Source: Paenibacillus albiflavus
GTDB lineage: Bacteria; Bacillota; Bacilli; Paenibacillales; NBRC-103111
Reading direction: 5' to 3'
Length of the DNA stretch: 64,000 nt
NCBI RefSeq assembly: GCF_004344915.1
Contig: NZ_SKFG01000001.1
Span: 434,001 to 498,000 of the forward strand
The translations under genes were made by a program, and so were the position numbers. The notes under the pieces were generated by a model that worked only from the letters and a program-made list of their open reading frames with translations, made no database searches and was not told where the DNA came from. The stretch's first letter is position 1; each line of letters starts with the position of its first letter. Below are positions 44,446 through 55,210 of this stretch, piece by piece.

Positions 44446-44468
44446 AGCTGCCTCATCATGAGACAGCT
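44446..44468. terminator. hairpin between convergent genes
   Basis: AGCTG-CTCAT and ATGAG-CAGCT form a near-perfect hairpin (AGCTGcCTCATCATGAGaCAGCT). It lies between the Q-rich gene and the end of the haem operon. T tails are weak on both sides. Confidence 0.6.
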
Positions 44469-44484
44469 CCTTAGTGATCAATAT

Positions 44485-45231
44485 TTAGACTTGCAGCATA
44501 GCCTTTAGTTTAGCGTCTGTCATTAAATTACCTACGTAGAAATCACCAAACTCACCAAATCTCGCACTTACTTCATCAAAGCGCATTTCATATACAAGCT
44601 TCTTGAACTGTAGGGCATCATCTGCAAATAAAGTAACGCCCCATTCCCATAAATCGAAACCGACTGAGCCTGTAATGATTTGCTTCACTTTGCCTGCATA
44701 TGAACGGCCAATCATCCCGTGAGAACGCATCATGTTCTTACGCTCTTCTAAGCTGAGCATATACCAGTTATCATTGCCATCCCTGCGCTTATTCATTGGA
44801 TAGAAGCAGATGTGCCTAGACTTAGGCAGCTCAGGCTTAAGTCTCTCCACGATTTGCGGCACAGACATCGGATCCACACCAGGCGCAGCCATATAAGAGC
44901 TAAGCTCTACGATAGAGACATAGGAGTAGACAGGCAATGTGTATTTCGCTATTGCGGACTTATTATAGGCTGTCTCGAGCTCTTCAAGCTCCTCTAATGT
45001 TTCACGCAAGTGCATGAGCACGAAATCCGCCTTTTGACCAACGATTGCATAGAATGCAGTTGAACCCTGCTTACTCACTTCCACCTCACGCCAGTTCTTA
45101 AGCATAGCTGCTAATTCAGCCTCTGCTGCTTCTCTCTCACTGCTGGATGCTGATTTCCATGCTTGCCAATCCATTTTTCTAAAATCGTGTAAAGCATACC
45201 ATCCTTCTAACGTTTCAACAGCCTCACTCAT
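44485..45231 (-). CDS. hemQ: coproheme decarboxylase (HemQ/ChdC)
   Basis: The 248-residue protein is of the chlorite-dismutase superfamily, haem-biosynthesis branch: [14 protein letters not shown] near the N-terminus, [19 protein letters not shown] (catalytic Tyr region), [21 protein letters not shown], then the proximal haem His in [15 protein letters not shown]. It decarboxylates coproheme to haem b, the last step of the coproporphyrin route. It is the last gene of the haem operon, 20 bases after hemL. Confidence 0.93.
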   Translation of the reverse strand: MSEAVETLEGWYALHDFRKMDWQAWKSASSSEREAAEAELAAMLKNWREVEVSKQGSTAFYAIVGQKADFVLMHLRETLEELEELETAYNKSAIAKYTLPVYSYVSIVELSSYMAAPGVDPMSVPQIVERLKPELPKSRHICFYPMNKRRDGNDNWYMLSLEERKNMMRSHGMIGRSYAGKVKQIITGSVGFDLWEWGVTLFADDALQFKKLVYEMRFDEVSARFGEFGDFYVGNLMTDAKLKAMLQV

Positions 45232-45251
45232 GTATTTGCCTCCTCAATTTA

Positions 45252-46559
45252 TCAAATCGCTAATCGTTTTAATGCTTCCCTATGTGCTGTAATAGTTAGT
45301 TCAATATCTTCGTCTGTATGAGCAGCCGAGATGAACCAAGCTTCAAATTGTGAAGGGGCAATGGAGATGCCCTGGTCCAACATATGAGAGAAATATTGTT
45401 TAAATCGGACGAGATCTGATGTGCTAGCCGATGCATAATCGATGACCTCTTGATCAGTAAAGAACACGCTGATCATGGCACCAACACGGTTGATCCTGAT
45501 TGGAATGCCAATCTCTTCCGCACTCTGACGGAAGCCTTCTTCGAGCCTTGCCGATCTGCGTTCAAGCTCGTCATATACGCCAGCTCGTCCAAGCAACTCC
45601 AGCGTCTTAAGTCCAGCTGCCATTGCCAGCGGATTGCCTGATAAGGTACCCGCCTGATAAATCGCACCGCTTGGCGCAATATGCGCCATGATTTCCTTCT
45701 TGCCGCCATAAGCGCCAACCGGCAATCCACCGCCAATAATTTTCCCTAGACAAGTAAGATCTGGCGTAACGCCAAAGCGTCCTTGAGCTGAATGCAAACC
45801 AACCCTAAACCCTGTCATTACTTCATCAAAAATAAGAAGAGCGCCATACCGTGTCGTTAAATCTCTTAATCCTTGCAAAAACCCAGCAACAGGCGGAACT
45901 ACACCCATGTTACCCGCGATTGGCTCCAGAATGATAGCGGCAATTTGTTCAGGATAATGCTCGAATGCTGCTTGAACAGAAGCAAGATCATTATAAGGGA
46001 CAGTTATCGTATTGCTTGCTACGTTGTCAGGAACTCCAGGTGAATCTGGAAGCCCTAGTGTAGCTATTCCCGATCCAGCTTTAATGAGTAATGCATCCGC
46101 ATGACCGTGATAGCCGCCTTCGAATTTGAGAATAATATTCCTTTTCGTATAACCTCTAGCTAGACGCAATGCACTCATTGTGGCTTCAGTACCTGAGTTA
46201 ACCATGCGGACCATCTCAATCGAAGGTACGCGCTCAATCACAAGCTTGGCCATCTCTGTTTCCAGCAAAGTCGGCGCACCGAAACTCGTTCCATAAATTG
46301 CCGCCTCTTGGATAGCTGAGATCACTTCTGGATGGGCATGTCCCATAATAAGCGGACCCCATGATCCGATATAGTCAATGTATGAATTGCCATCGATGTC
46401 TACAATGCGTGACCCACTGCCGCTTTTCATAAATAATGGGGAGCGGTCAACTGATTTGAAAGCACGAACAGGAGAATTCACCCCTCCTGGGATAAACTGC
46501 TTTGCCTCAGCAAAAGCCACTTCTGATTTCGAATTACTACCCGCGTTAGTCATGCTCAT
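45252..46559 (-). CDS. hemL: glutamate-1-semialdehyde 2,1-aminomutase
   Basis: The 435-residue class III aminotransferase has [16 protein letters not shown] at the start, [26 protein letters not shown] and the PLP Lys in [19 protein letters not shown]. It makes 5-aminolevulinate from glutamate-1-semialdehyde supplied by HemA. The start overlaps the hemY stop by 4 bases. Its place after the late genes, not next to hemB, differs from B. subtilis. Confidence 0.95.
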   Translation of the reverse strand: MSMTNAGSNSKSEVAFAEAKQFIPGGVNSPVRAFKSVDRSPLFMKSGSGSRIVDIDGNSYIDYIGSWGPLIMGHAHPEVISAIQEAAIYGTSFGAPTLLETEMAKLVIERVPSIEMVRMVNSGTEATMSALRLARGYTKRNIILKFEGGYHGHADALLIKAGSGIATLGLPDSPGVPDNVASNTITVPYNDLASVQAAFEHYPEQIAAIILEPIAGNMGVVPPVAGFLQGLRDLTTRYGALLIFDEVMTGFRVGLHSAQGRFGVTPDLTCLGKIIGGGLPVGAYGGKKEIMAHIAPSGAIYQAGTLSGNPLAMAAGLKTLELLGRAGVYDELERRSARLEEGFRQSAEEIGIPIRINRVGAMISVFFTDQEVIDYASASTSDLVRFKQYFSHMLDQGISIAPSQFEAWFISAAHTDEDIELTITAHREALKRLAI

Positions 46560-48052
46560 GCGCTGTCCTCACTTTCTGATTGAGCTTTGCTGGAACGATA
46601 TTGTATAAGCTCATGAACGAGCTCCTTAGCCGCCTCTTTTCCTTGCCGCACACAATCTGGCAGTCCGACACCATGAAAGCCCGCACCTGTTACAAGTAAA
46701 CCAGGAAGGTTCATCTTCAAGTCCTCACGGAATTTAGCCACCTTATCCAAATGTCCAATCCCGTACTGCGGCATAGAACGTTCAAGCGGAGTTACTTCAT
46801 GGAATATTGGTTCTGCATCTAGACCCATGATGTCAAGCATATCTTTACGTACTTCAGATACAATTTGTTCCGTTGTCATACTTCTCCAGCGTTCATCACC
46901 AGCCCGTCCGACATAGAACCGAATGAGAACTTTATCTTCTGGGGCGGTATGCATCCATTTATTAGAAGTCCATGTACATGCTGTAATAAATCTGCCTTCA
47001 CTTCGCGGAACTAAGAATCCACTACCATCGAATGTAAAATTGACATCCTTACGGTTGAAAGCAAGGACGACATTCGCCACAGACACATAATCGAGTTCTT
47101 CCAAAAATCCTTTGGCTGAAGGCTCCTGCAATAATGCAGCTGCATGATAAGAAGGCAACGCAACGATTACCGCATCAGCCTGCTCTTCATGCCCATCTGC
47201 AAAGGTAATATTGTATCTGGAGCTCTGACTGCTATTAGACTTTGCCACCCCAGCAACCGGAGTATTCAGACGAAGATCTACGTTCTGTTCACGCAGGGCA
47301 GCTATAAGACCATTAATCAAGGTCATTAGCCCCTTACGAAACGTCAAAAACATCGATTTATTTGCTGCTGGCGGAAGACCGGGTAAATTCTGTGCAGTCT
47401 TGCTGCGATTGCTGCTTGTCCCGCGAATGAGACTGCCGAATTTTTGCTCCATTTCACCGAACTGTGGAAAAGTGGCTTGCAAGGATAACGCATGCATATT
47501 CCCTGCGTATATGCCAGCTAGTAATGGTTCTGCAATTTTCTCCAATACCTCTTTGCCAAGCCTGCGTTCAAGAAAAGACCCTAGCGACTCATCTGCTACT
47601 TCTTTACGCCGTGGCAGCACAAGATCCATTGCCGCACGCAGCTTGCCAAACGGTGAGATCAAGGAGGTCTTCATGAAGGGTTTAAGCTCCGACGGAATTC
47701 CAAGCACGAGACCAGGGGGCATCGGATGCAGCTTATCTTTGTAAAGAATATAGGTTTTCTTGGCATTCGGATTCGTGCCTGTGAGTTCATTTTCCAAGCC
47801 AAGCTCTTTCGTTAATTCGATAATCGGGAGCTTACGTGCAAGAAATGAATCTGCACCCTTCTCAAATACAATTCCGTCTTTTTCCATCGTGTTTATTTTA
47901 CCGCCAAAAGCAGAGGATGCTTCAACAACGGTAATTTGGGCATTTACTTGCTGATCAGCTAGCTCTTTCTGTAAATAGAATGCAGTACTGAGTCCTGTTA
48001 TGCCACCGCCAATGATTGTGATTTGAGTTGGTTCGTTCATTCGCACATCCAT
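46556..48052 (-). CDS. hemY: coproporphyrinogen III oxidase (HemY/CgoX)
   Basis: The 498-residue flavoprotein begins with the FAD dinucleotide fold [20 protein letters not shown] and ends with [21 protein letters not shown]. It belongs to the protoporphyrinogen-oxidase family; in Gram-positives this enzyme oxidises coproporphyrinogen III to coproporphyrin III. It lies 6 bases after hemH and overlaps hemL by 4 bases. Confidence 0.93.
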   Translation of the reverse strand: MDVRMNEPTQITIIGGGITGLSTAFYLQKELADQQVNAQITVVEASSAFGGKINTMEKDGIVFEKGADSFLARKLPIIELTKELGLENELTGTNPNAKKTYILYKDKLHPMPPGLVLGIPSELKPFMKTSLISPFGKLRAAMDLVLPRRKEVADESLGSFLERRLGKEVLEKIAEPLLAGIYAGNMHALSLQATFPQFGEMEQKFGSLIRGTSSNRSKTAQNLPGLPPAANKSMFLTFRKGLMTLINGLIAALREQNVDLRLNTPVAGVAKSNSSQSSRYNITFADGHEEQADAVIVALPSYHAAALLQEPSAKGFLEELDYVSVANVVLAFNRKDVNFTFDGSGFLVPRSEGRFITACTWTSNKWMHTAPEDKVLIRFYVGRAGDERWRSMTTEQIVSEVRKDMLDIMGLDAEPIFHEVTPLERSMPQYGIGHLDKVAKFREDLKMNLPGLLVTGAGFHGVGLPDCVRQGKEAAKELVHELIQYRSSKAQSESEDSA

Positions 48053-48058
48053 CTCCCT

Positions 48059-48982
48059 TTATTGTTTCAATAGCTGATATACGCAATCGCTTAGTGTTTC
48101 AATATATAATGGATGATCATTTAGCGATTCTGTACGTTCTAAATGCATGCCTAGCCCCTTGCATATTGCTTGACATTCGATATCGACATCATAGAGAACT
48201 TCCAAATGATCAGATACAAATCCAATTGGGCACAGAAGAACGTTCTTAACCTGCTCCTCGTGGTGTAGTGTAGCTAGGACATCTGTGATATCTGGACCGA
48301 GCCAAGGCACAGCAGTACGGCCCGCACTTTGCCAAGCGAATTGCCATTCTTCTATCCCTGCTGCTTCTGCCACAGCTTTGGATGATTCGAGCAATTGATC
48401 TTGATAGGGATCGCCCATTTCCAGGATTTTGGCAGGTAAGCTATGCGCACTAAAAATCATTCGAACCTTCTCGCCATCAAAGCGCTGTAAAGCCGATTGA
48501 ACTCTTTCCGTAAGAAGTGTAAGCAGCTTAGAATGCATATGATAGCTCTCAACACAAGTTAGTTCGATACCTAGCTCATCGCTTTTGGCTTTCGCTCGCT
48601 GGATATAGCCACCGATACTCATTACCGAATAATGCGGTGCAAGGACTATACCAATTGCGCGTTTGATCCCGTCTTTAGCCATTTGGCTAATCCCATCTTC
48701 AATAAATGGACTTGCATGCTTAAGACCTTGATAGCAGCGGAAATCATATTCCGGATGTTCACGATTAAGCGTCTCTTGCAGTGCTTCGACTTGACGATTC
48801 GTATTTTCTCTTAACGGGAAAACACCGCCAGCAATCGCTTCATAACGCCCTGTCAGCTCAGCTAGCTGTTCAGGAGTTGGTGGATTTCCCCGACGTATAT
48901 GCGTATAGTAAGCTTCCACTTGTTCCTTTTTCTCAGGTGTTCCATACGACATAACGAGTACACCGATTTGCTCTTTAGACAA
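48059..48982 (-). CDS. hemH: coproporphyrin III ferrochelatase (HemH/CpfC)
   Basis: The 307-residue protein shows ferrochelatase features: VLVMSYGTPEKKEQVEAYY, GIVLAPHYSVMSIGGYI (metal-ligand His), MIFSAHSLPAKI and WQSAGRTAVPWLGPDI, LLCPIGFVSDHLEVLYDVD (catalytic Glu). It inserts iron into coproporphyrin III. It starts 30 bases after hemE. Confidence 0.94.
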   Translation of the reverse strand: MSKEQIGVLVMSYGTPEKKEQVEAYYTHIRRGNPPTPEQLAELTGRYEAIAGGVFPLRENTNRQVEALQETLNREHPEYDFRCYQGLKHASPFIEDGISQMAKDGIKRAIGIVLAPHYSVMSIGGYIQRAKAKSDELGIELTCVESYHMHSKLLTLLTERVQSALQRFDGEKVRMIFSAHSLPAKILEMGDPYQDQLLESSKAVAEAAGIEEWQFAWQSAGRTAVPWLGPDITDVLATLHHEEQVKNVLLCPIGFVSDHLEVLYDVDIECQAICKGLGMHLERTESLNDHPLYIETLSDCVYQLLKQ

Positions 48983-49012
48983 TAGACTTCTCTCCTATCC
49001 CATAACTAGCTC

Positions 49013-50059
49013 TTATCGCTGTGCAAGAACAGTACTTGAGTATGAATGAATATAAGCAGTTAATTGTTGTAATTTCTCAAGTGAAGCCTCGGGAAATAAA
49101 CCATGTCCCAAATTAAAAATAAAGCCTGGCTTCTCCAAACCTGCATCAATGATTGCTTTGGCTTGCTTCTCTATGATATCCATAGGTGCTGTGAGTACGA
49201 ACGGGTCCAAATTACCTTGAACAGCGTAATTGTCCCCAACTCTACGACGTCCTTCTGTAATCGATACTCGCCAATCAAGACCAATTACATTAGCTTGAAT
49301 ACCACGAAGTGTTGGCAATAACTCACCTGATGCCACACCTGGGAAATAAATTTTGGGCACATTCAAATCCGATAAGGCTTCAAAAATTCGAGTAATCGTC
49401 GGAAGCACATATTTCTCAAAATCTACAGGAGCTAGTGAGCCTACCCACGAATCGAATAATTGGAAAGCTTTCGCCCCATTTGCAACCTGTGCACGCAAGT
49501 AAGTAATAATCATATCACCCAGTTTATCCATAAGCGCAAACCAAATCTTCGGTTCGCTGTACATCATCGTTTTAGTTCGAATATAGGTTTTGGAAGGCTT
49601 GCCTTCAATCAAATAAGAAGCAATCGTAAAAGGCGCTCCCGCAAATGTGATTAAAGGGACTTCCAGCTCTTTATCCAAAATTTGAATAGTTTGCATGATG
49701 TGATTTAAATCACGATCAACATCGATCGGTTGAAGTTGCTCGACATCAGCCATTGACCGAATAGGATTATGAATAACCGGCCCGATATTCGCGACGATAT
49801 CAAAGTCAATCCCGATTGAAGCAACTGGATTCATAATGTCTGAATACAGAATAGCTGCATCTACACCTAGCTTGCGAACAGGCATCATCGTAACTTCCGC
49901 TGCTAATTCAGGCTGTCTGCATATTTCCAATAGCGAATATTTCTCTTTGATCTTCCGATATTCTGGATCATAGCGACCCGCTTGTCTCATATACCATACA
50001 GGCAATCGATCAACTGACTCCCGTCTGCAAGCACGAAGAAAAGTATCGTTGTAGCTCAT
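49013..50059 (-). CDS. hemE: uroporphyrinogen III decarboxylase
   Basis: The 348-residue protein carries the family signatures LPVWYMRQAGRYDPEYR at the N-terminus, AAILYSDIMNPVASIG, FAGAPFTIASYLIEG, and GFIFNLGHGLFPEAS at the C-terminus. It converts uroporphyrinogen III to coproporphyrinogen III. It is 45 bases after hemB. Confidence 0.95.
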   Translation of the reverse strand: MSYNDTFLRACRRESVDRLPVWYMRQAGRYDPEYRKIKEKYSLLEICRQPELAAEVTMMPVRKLGVDAAILYSDIMNPVASIGIDFDIVANIGPVIHNPIRSMADVEQLQPIDVDRDLNHIMQTIQILDKELEVPLITFAGAPFTIASYLIEGKPSKTYIRTKTMMYSEPKIWFALMDKLGDMIITYLRAQVANGAKAFQLFDSWVGSLAPVDFEKYVLPTITRIFEALSDLNVPKIYFPGVASGELLPTLRGIQANVIGLDWRVSITEGRRRVGDNYAVQGNLDPFVLTAPMDIIEKQAKAIIDAGLEKPGFIFNLGHGLFPEASLEKLQQLTAYIHSYSSTVLAQR

Positions 50060-50104
50060 AAAGCACCACTTTCAATTTATAAATTTAATCGGCTGCAACT
50101 TGTA

Positions 50105-51100
50105 TTACTTCTGTTTGAGCCAGCCAGCTGCATCTTTCGCAAAATAAGTAAGAACAATATCCGCACCAGCACGTTTAAAGCCTACCAGCATCTCCATTAC
50201 AATCGCTTGCTCATCAATCCATCCCTTGCTTGCTGCTGCTTTGATCATGGAATATTCTCCTGAAACGTTATAAGCAACAATTGGAAAATCATAGTTTTGC
50301 TTGAGCAATTGAATTACATCCATATACGCTAATGCTGGCTTCACCATCAAGAAATCGGCACCCTCGATTACATCGCTCTCTGCTTCACGGAGCGCTTCGC
50401 GCGCATTCGCAGGGTCCATTTGATAAGTTTTGCGATCTCCAAACTGCGGTGCTGAATGAGCAGCGTCACGGAAAGGACCATAGAACGCAGAAGCATATTT
50501 AACAGAGTAGGACATAATCGGTATGTGGGATAGTCCCGCTTCATCTAGCCCTTCACGAATCGCAGCAACGAAGCCATCCATCATATTCGATGGAGCAATA
50601 ATATCAGCGCCTGCGCGTGCTTGAGATACGGCAGTTTTGGTCAATAACGCCAAAGACTCATCATTCGTCACATCTGCACGTCCCGTATTTGGATCATGAT
50701 GAATGACACCACAATGTCCCGTGCTTGTAAATTGACACAAGCAAGTATCCGCGATGACCAGCATGTCAGGATATAGTGCCTTCACTCTTCTCGTTGCTTG
50801 CTGCACGATCCCATTATCATCATAAGCTGATGAGCCTACTTCATCTTTTGAATCTGGCACACCGAATAATAGAATGCCTTGAATGCCTAAGGCAGCAATT
50901 TCATGCAACTCTTCATCCAAACGATCTAAGGAAAAATGATAAACACCAGGCATCGATGGGATTTCTTCTTTAATATTATGGCCTACTGTCACAAATATAG
51001 GCTGGATCAAATCATGAACAGACAAGCTGTTCTCTCTCACAATATTGCGCATCGCAGCTGAACTGCGTAATCTTCTATGGCGAACAATTGGAAAACTCAT
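50105..51100 (-). CDS. hemB: porphobilinogen synthase (5-aminolevulinate dehydratase)
   Basis: The 331-residue protein has the substrate-binding Lys residues in [17 protein letters not shown] and [14 protein letters not shown], and the zinc-type cysteine cluster [17 protein letters not shown]. It condenses two 5-aminolevulinate molecules to porphobilinogen. It lies 4 bases after hemC, with GAGAGGGG inside the end of hemC as ribosome binding site. Confidence 0.95.
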   Translation of the reverse strand: MSFPIVRHRRLRSSAAMRNIVRENSLSVHDLIQPIFVTVGHNIKEEIPSMPGVYHFSLDRLDEELHEIAALGIQGILLFGVPDSKDEVGSSAYDDNGIVQQATRRVKALYPDMLVIADTCLCQFTSTGHCGVIHHDPNTGRADVTNDESLALLTKTAVSQARAGADIIAPSNMMDGFVAAIREGLDEAGLSHIPIMSYSVKYASAFYGPFRDAAHSAPQFGDRKTYQMDPANAREALREAESDVIEGADFLMVKPALAYMDVIQLLKQNYDFPIVAYNVSGEYSMIKAAASKGWIDEQAIVMEMLVGFKRAGADIVLTYFAKDAAGWLKQK

Positions 51101-51104
51101 CGTA

Positions 51105-52049
51105 TTAACCCCTCTCTCTAACAGATGCTAATATTTGCTCTGCGCCTTGTTCCTTAAGCTTCGTTGCAATTGCAATTCCAAGCGCTTCAGGATCGGTCGA
51201 TGAGCCGCTTAACGTTTCGCGCAGCAAGGTTCTGCCATCAGGCGTGCCGACAATGGCTGTAACTGTAAGCGTCGTCGCGTCTGCATCAATCGTAGCATGC
51301 GCGCCGATTGGCACCTCGCAGCCTCCATTCAGGCTGCCCAGAAACGCGCGCTCGCTTCGAACGGCGAGCGCAGTTGGTTCATGCTGGATTAGCGCGAGCA
51401 GCTCCAGCATGAACGTGTCATCGCTGCGGCATTCGATGCCAAGCGCTCCCTGCCCGACGGCAGGGACGAACTGCTCGATTGCCACATGCGCTGAGATGCG
51501 ATCTTCCCAACCCATCCGCTTGAGGCCAGCGGCTGCAAGCAGGATCGCATCAAAGCTGCAGGTATGCAGTTTATTTAATCTCGAATCAATATTTCCCCGA
51601 ATTGATTCAATGCGAAGATCAGGACGCAGATTCATCACCTGACAAGCACGACGCAATGAGCTTGTCCCAACTAACGCACCAATTGGCAAATGCTCAAGGG
51701 ATACATTGTCCTTGGACACGATCACATCTCTTGCATCTTCACGCTCAGGAATAGCGCCTATTGTCAATCCATCTTGCAAGGCAAACGGCATATCTTTCAT
51801 CGAGTGGATAGCAATATCAATTTCCTTATCCATTAAGGCTTGCTCAATTTCTTTGACGAATAAGCCCTTGCCGCCTACCTTTGACAACATCGTATCTAGG
51901 ATACGATCGCCTTTGGTTACAATTTTCACAATCTCAAATTCACATACTATTTGATGCTCGCGGCTTAACTCACGCAAGCGTTCCAACACTTGCCCTGTTT
52001 GTGTCAACGCTAGTTCGCTCTGTCTGGTTCCCACTTTGATCGTACGCAT
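51105..52049 (-). CDS. hemC: porphobilinogen deaminase (hydroxymethylbilane synthase)
   Basis: From ATG 52049 (GGAGG 9 bases upstream) the 314-residue protein begins [17 protein letters not shown] and contains [35 protein letters not shown] and the dipyrromethane-binding Cys in [13 protein letters not shown]. It polymerises porphobilinogen. The first 80 bases lie inside the end of hemA. The gene expected next in Bacillales, hemD, is missing. Confidence 0.95.
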   Translation of the reverse strand: MRTIKVGTRQSELALTQTGQVLERLRELSREHQIVCEFEIVKIVTKGDRILDTMLSKVGGKGLFVKEIEQALMDKEIDIAIHSMKDMPFALQDGLTIGAIPEREDARDVIVSKDNVSLEHLPIGALVGTSSLRRACQVMNLRPDLRIESIRGNIDSRLNKLHTCSFDAILLAAAGLKRMGWEDRISAHVAIEQFVPAVGQGALGIECRSDDTFMLELLALIQHEPTALAVRSERAFLGSLNGGCEVPIGAHATIDADATTLTVTAIVGTPDGRTLLRETLSGSSTDPEALGIAIATKLKEQGAEQILASVRERG

Positions 52050-53319
52050 GCATGTGTTCCTCCAATGCAAAAATTTTGGTGAAAAAGCTCAAGGCTTCCT
52101 CCTTGTTCTCTTCCGTAGACATTTCCTTAATTCGGAGAATAGGATCTTGCAGAATCTGGTTCACAATACTTTTCGTTAATTTTCGTATGACCTTCATTTC
52201 TCGTTCATCAAGATCTGGAAGCTTCTTAAACAAACTATCCAGCGTCTCCTCATGTAAAACTTTCGCTTTAGAATGAAGTGCTTGAATGACGGGAACAACT
52301 TCTAATGATTGCATCCACGCTTCGAATTCACTCAATTGACTCTCGATTTGCGCTTCAATTTTCTTAGCTTCGTCTCTACGTTTAGACAGGTTCTTCTCAA
52401 CGAGCAGCTGTAAATCATCGATATCGCGCAAGTACACATTCGGTAATTGAGCAATTGCAGGATCGAAATCACGCGGTACAGCGATATCCATTAAATAGAG
52501 GGGGCGATTCTCGCGCTCAGTCACAATTGCAGCGAGCATATCTTTGGTTACTACATAATTAGCAGCGCTTGTAGAAGAAATCACAATGTCTGCTTCACGG
52601 ATACAATCAAGCATCTGATCCCATGGGAATGGAGTTCCTCCACATTGTTCAGCAAGCTTTACAGCATGTTCATAAGTTCGATTAATGACATAAACGTCCT
52701 CAATACCGCTTGCACATAGATGCTTGATTGTTAGCTCGCTCATCTCACCCGCGCCAATAACCATCGCCTTCTTGCCAAGGTAAGTTCCCAGTACTTGTCT
52801 GCCTGATTCCACAGCTGCATAGGATACCGAGATCGGGTGATCACCAATTGTTGTTTCACTATAAGCCCTCTTAGCGAACGTAATTGCTTGCTTGAACAAG
52901 CCATTAAAAATCGTACTCGTCATATGAAGCTTCTGAGCTAAGAAAAAGGCATCCTTTACTTGCCCTAATATTTGAGTTTCACCGACGATCATGGAATCCA
53001 AACCTGATGCTACTCGAAATAGATGTTGAATTGCTTCTTCTTTCTCCAACATATATATATAATTTCGAAACTGTTTTTTCGGAATCTCGAATTGATCCTC
53101 CATAAATCCACTTATATCTTCAACACACGAATTCGAACGATTTACGACTGCGTAGATCTCAGTTCGATTACATGTGGCTACAATTACACATTCTAGAATA
53201 CCTTTGGTATTCTTAAAATCTAGAAGCGCTTGCGGCAATCTATCTGAAGAAATCGTGAACTTCTCGCGCAGGTCAACTGGAGCTGTTCGATAGTTCATGC
53301 CAACAACCACAATTTGCAT
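51970..53319 (-). CDS. hemA: glutamyl-tRNA reductase
   Basis: The 449-residue protein has the catalytic Cys motif VIVATCNRTEIYAVV, LFRVASGLDSMIVGETQILG and the NADPH-binding KKAMVIGAGEMSELTIKHL, ending in the dimerisation helices. It reduces glutamyl-tRNA to glutamate-1-semialdehyde. It is the first gene of the operon, 55 bases downstream of a Fur-like box. Its last 26 residues ([17 protein letters not shown] and neighbours) are a polar tail encoded by the region shared with hemC. Confidence 0.94.
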   Translation of the reverse strand: MQIVVVGMNYRTAPVDLREKFTISSDRLPQALLDFKNTKGILECVIVATCNRTEIYAVVNRSNSCVEDISGFMEDQFEIPKKQFRNYIYMLEKEEAIQHLFRVASGLDSMIVGETQILGQVKDAFFLAQKLHMTSTIFNGLFKQAITFAKRAYSETTIGDHPISVSYAAVESGRQVLGTYLGKKAMVIGAGEMSELTIKHLCASGIEDVYVINRTYEHAVKLAEQCGGTPFPWDQMLDCIREADIVISSTSAANYVVTKDMLAAIVTERENRPLYLMDIAVPRDFDPAIAQLPNVYLRDIDDLQLLVEKNLSKRRDEAKKIEAQIESQLSEFEAWMQSLEVVPVIQALHSKAKVLHEETLDSLFKKLPDLDEREMKVIRKLTKSIVNQILQDPILRIKEMSTEENKEEALSFFTKIFALEEHMHAYDQSGNQTERTSVDTNRASVGTLA

Positions 53320-53373
53320 GGTACACTTCCTTTCAGAGAAACGATCAACTTCACATCATTTATTTTATCACAA

Positions 53374-53388
53374 TGATAATTGTTATCA
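53374..53388. promoter_or_regulatory. Fur/PerR-type box upstream of hemA
   Basis: TGATAATTGTTATCA is a 7-1-7 inverted repeat that differs in one position from the Fur consensus TGATAAT-n-ATTATCA and in three from the PerR consensus. It lies 55-69 bases before the hemA start, near a TA-rich region that could be the -10 box (TGATAAAATAAA read leftward). Confidence 0.65.
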
Positions 53389-53617
53389 GTAATCGGGAAT
53401 TGAACAATTTATGAATACCTGCCCCTAACTTTGTGCATATCATCATTATAATCGATAAATTAGAATGGATATAATCTAGAATATTGGTAATATATCCAAA
53501 TTCATTCATCAGCATATTAAATTTTTGTCTGAAGAGTTCTCTACTGTTGGATATTGAGGCGAACTCATGTACAATATGTAGTTAGAACTTTGATACATAC
53601 ATGGAGGAACGCGAATC

Positions 53618-54481
53618 ATGTTTTTGACGGACAATTGGAAGGATTACGAATTATTAGATACAGGAAACGGTGAAAAACTGGAACGCTGGGGATCGCATGT
53701 GCTGCGCAGACCAGACCCTCAAATTATTTGGCCATTACTGAATGAAAGCAATGAATGGCGTCAAGCTGGCGGACATTATCATCGAAGCAGCAGCGGCGGC
53801 GGGCAATGGGATTTCAAACCTGATCTGCCTGAGCGGTGGACGATTGGCTGGAATGACCTTCGGTTTCATATTAAACCAACAGGATTTAAACACACAGGCT
53901 TGTTCCCTGAGCAGGCTGTCAATTGGGAGTGGATGATTAATAAAATCCAATCCGCCAATCGACCGATTAAAGTCCTTAATTTATTTGCTTATACAGGCGG
54001 AGCAACCGTTGCATGCGCATATGCTGGAGCTAGCGTGTGTCATGTGGATGCAGCCAAAGGTATGGTGCAATGGGCGAAAGAGAATGTTCAATTATCCGGG
54101 TTAGCCGACCATCCCGTTCGTTTTATTACGGATGATGTATTCAAATTCGTTCAACGTGAGCAAAGACGCGGTTCGAAGTATGATGCGATTATTATGGACC
54201 CACCATCCTATGGACGTGGACCAAGTGGAGAAACATGGAAGCTTGAGAATGATTTATTCCCGTTCATTCAATCTTGTATGGGCATTTTGTCGGACAACCC
54301 TCTATTTATGCTAATCAACTCATATACAACAGGAATTTCGTCGACTGTGCTCCATAATATCCTGTCCATGGCGATGAAAGATAAATTTGGCGGAAAGATT
54401 ACGAGCGGAGAAATCGGATTGCCGATAACCAAATCAGGACTTGTATTACCTTGTGGAATCCTTGGGCGCTGGGAGGCATAA
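53618..54481 (+). CDS. class I SAM-dependent (rRNA-type) methyltransferase
   Basis: The 287-residue protein matches the RlmI/RlmK-like methyltransferase family: KVLNLFAYTGGATVACAYAGA (SAM motif I), CHVDAAKGMVQWAKENVQLSG (motif II) and YDAIIMDPPSYGRGPSGETW (DPPSYG, motif IV). No PUA domain is present, so it is shorter than RlmI. The target is probably a cytosine or guanine in rRNA but is not certain. GGAGG lies 10 bases upstream. It is coupled to a pseudouridine synthase gene 3 bases downstream, consistent with RNA modification. Confidence 0.83.
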   Translation: MFLTDNWKDYELLDTGNGEKLERWGSHVLRRPDPQIIWPLLNESNEWRQAGGHYHRSSSGGGQWDFKPDLPERWTIGWNDLRFHIKPTGFKHTGLFPEQAVNWEWMINKIQSANRPIKVLNLFAYTGGATVACAYAGASVCHVDAAKGMVQWAKENVQLSGLADHPVRFITDDVFKFVQREQRRGSKYDAIIMDPPSYGRGPSGETWKLENDLFPFIQSCMGILSDNPLFMLINSYTTGISSTVLHNILSMAMKDKFGGKITSGEIGLPITKSGLVLPCGILGRWEA

Positions 54482-54484
54482 AGC

Positions 54485-55210
54485 GTGGCGGGACCAAAAC
54501 ATAGTAATGAAGGGGCTAGTATCCCTATTATTTATGAGGATAACCATCTGCTTGTTGTTGAGAAGCCTGTAAATATGCTTTCTCAAGCAGATGATTCTCG
54601 TGACCCAGATATTCTATCTGTGTTAAAAGAAGATATTAAACGTCGATACGGCAAGCCTGGGAATGTATATCTCGGGCTCGTCCATCGATTGGATCGGCCT
54701 GTTGGCGGCGTCATGGTATTTGCCAAGACTTCCAAAGCCGCATCGCGATTATCGGATGCTATCCGTACCAGGCATTTTGATAAGACGTATCTTGCGGTTG
54801 TGCATACGAAACCAAAGGAAAAGCATGCAACACTTAAACACTATCTATTAAAAGACCCGAAGACAAACATGGTATCTGTTGTGTCTCCCAAGGTGAACGG
54901 AGCAAAAGAAGCTATACTTGATTACCAAACGCTAGCCTCCTCAGAGGGTCTGTCTTTGGTTCAAGTTAAGCTTCACACAGGGCGCCCGCATCAAATTCGC
55001 GTGCAGTTCGCAGCAATAGGTTGTCCCTTATATGGGGATCAACGATATGGCGCGCATCTCAATACGCCAGGACAACAAATTGCCTTATGGTCCAATCAAA
55101 TAGCATTTGAGCATCCTACGACGAAAGAAAGTCTTCGGTTCTCATCTTTACCCGGCGAACAGCATCCTTGGTTCTTATGGTCGGAGTTAATTCGCAACCT
55201 TGCCAAGTAA
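54485..55210 (+). CDS. RluA-family pseudouridine synthase
   Basis: The 241-residue protein, from GTG 54485, shows the catalytic motif HRLDRPVGGVMVFAKTSKAAS (Asp in RLDR) and HTGRPHQIRVQFAAIGCPLYGDQRYG. There is no S4 domain. It isomerises uridines in rRNA or tRNA; the exact site is unknown. It starts 3 bases after the methyltransferase gene. The 3' end overlaps the convergent marR gene by 24 bases. Confidence 0.9.
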   Translation: MAGPKHSNEGASIPIIYEDNHLLVVEKPVNMLSQADDSRDPDILSVLKEDIKRRYGKPGNVYLGLVHRLDRPVGGVMVFAKTSKAASRLSDAIRTRHFDKTYLAVVHTKPKEKHATLKHYLLKDPKTNMVSVVSPKVNGAKEAILDYQTLASSEGLSLVQVKLHTGRPHQIRVQFAAIGCPLYGDQRYGAHLNTPGQQIALWSNQIAFEHPTTKESLRFSSLPGEQHPWFLWSELIRNLAK

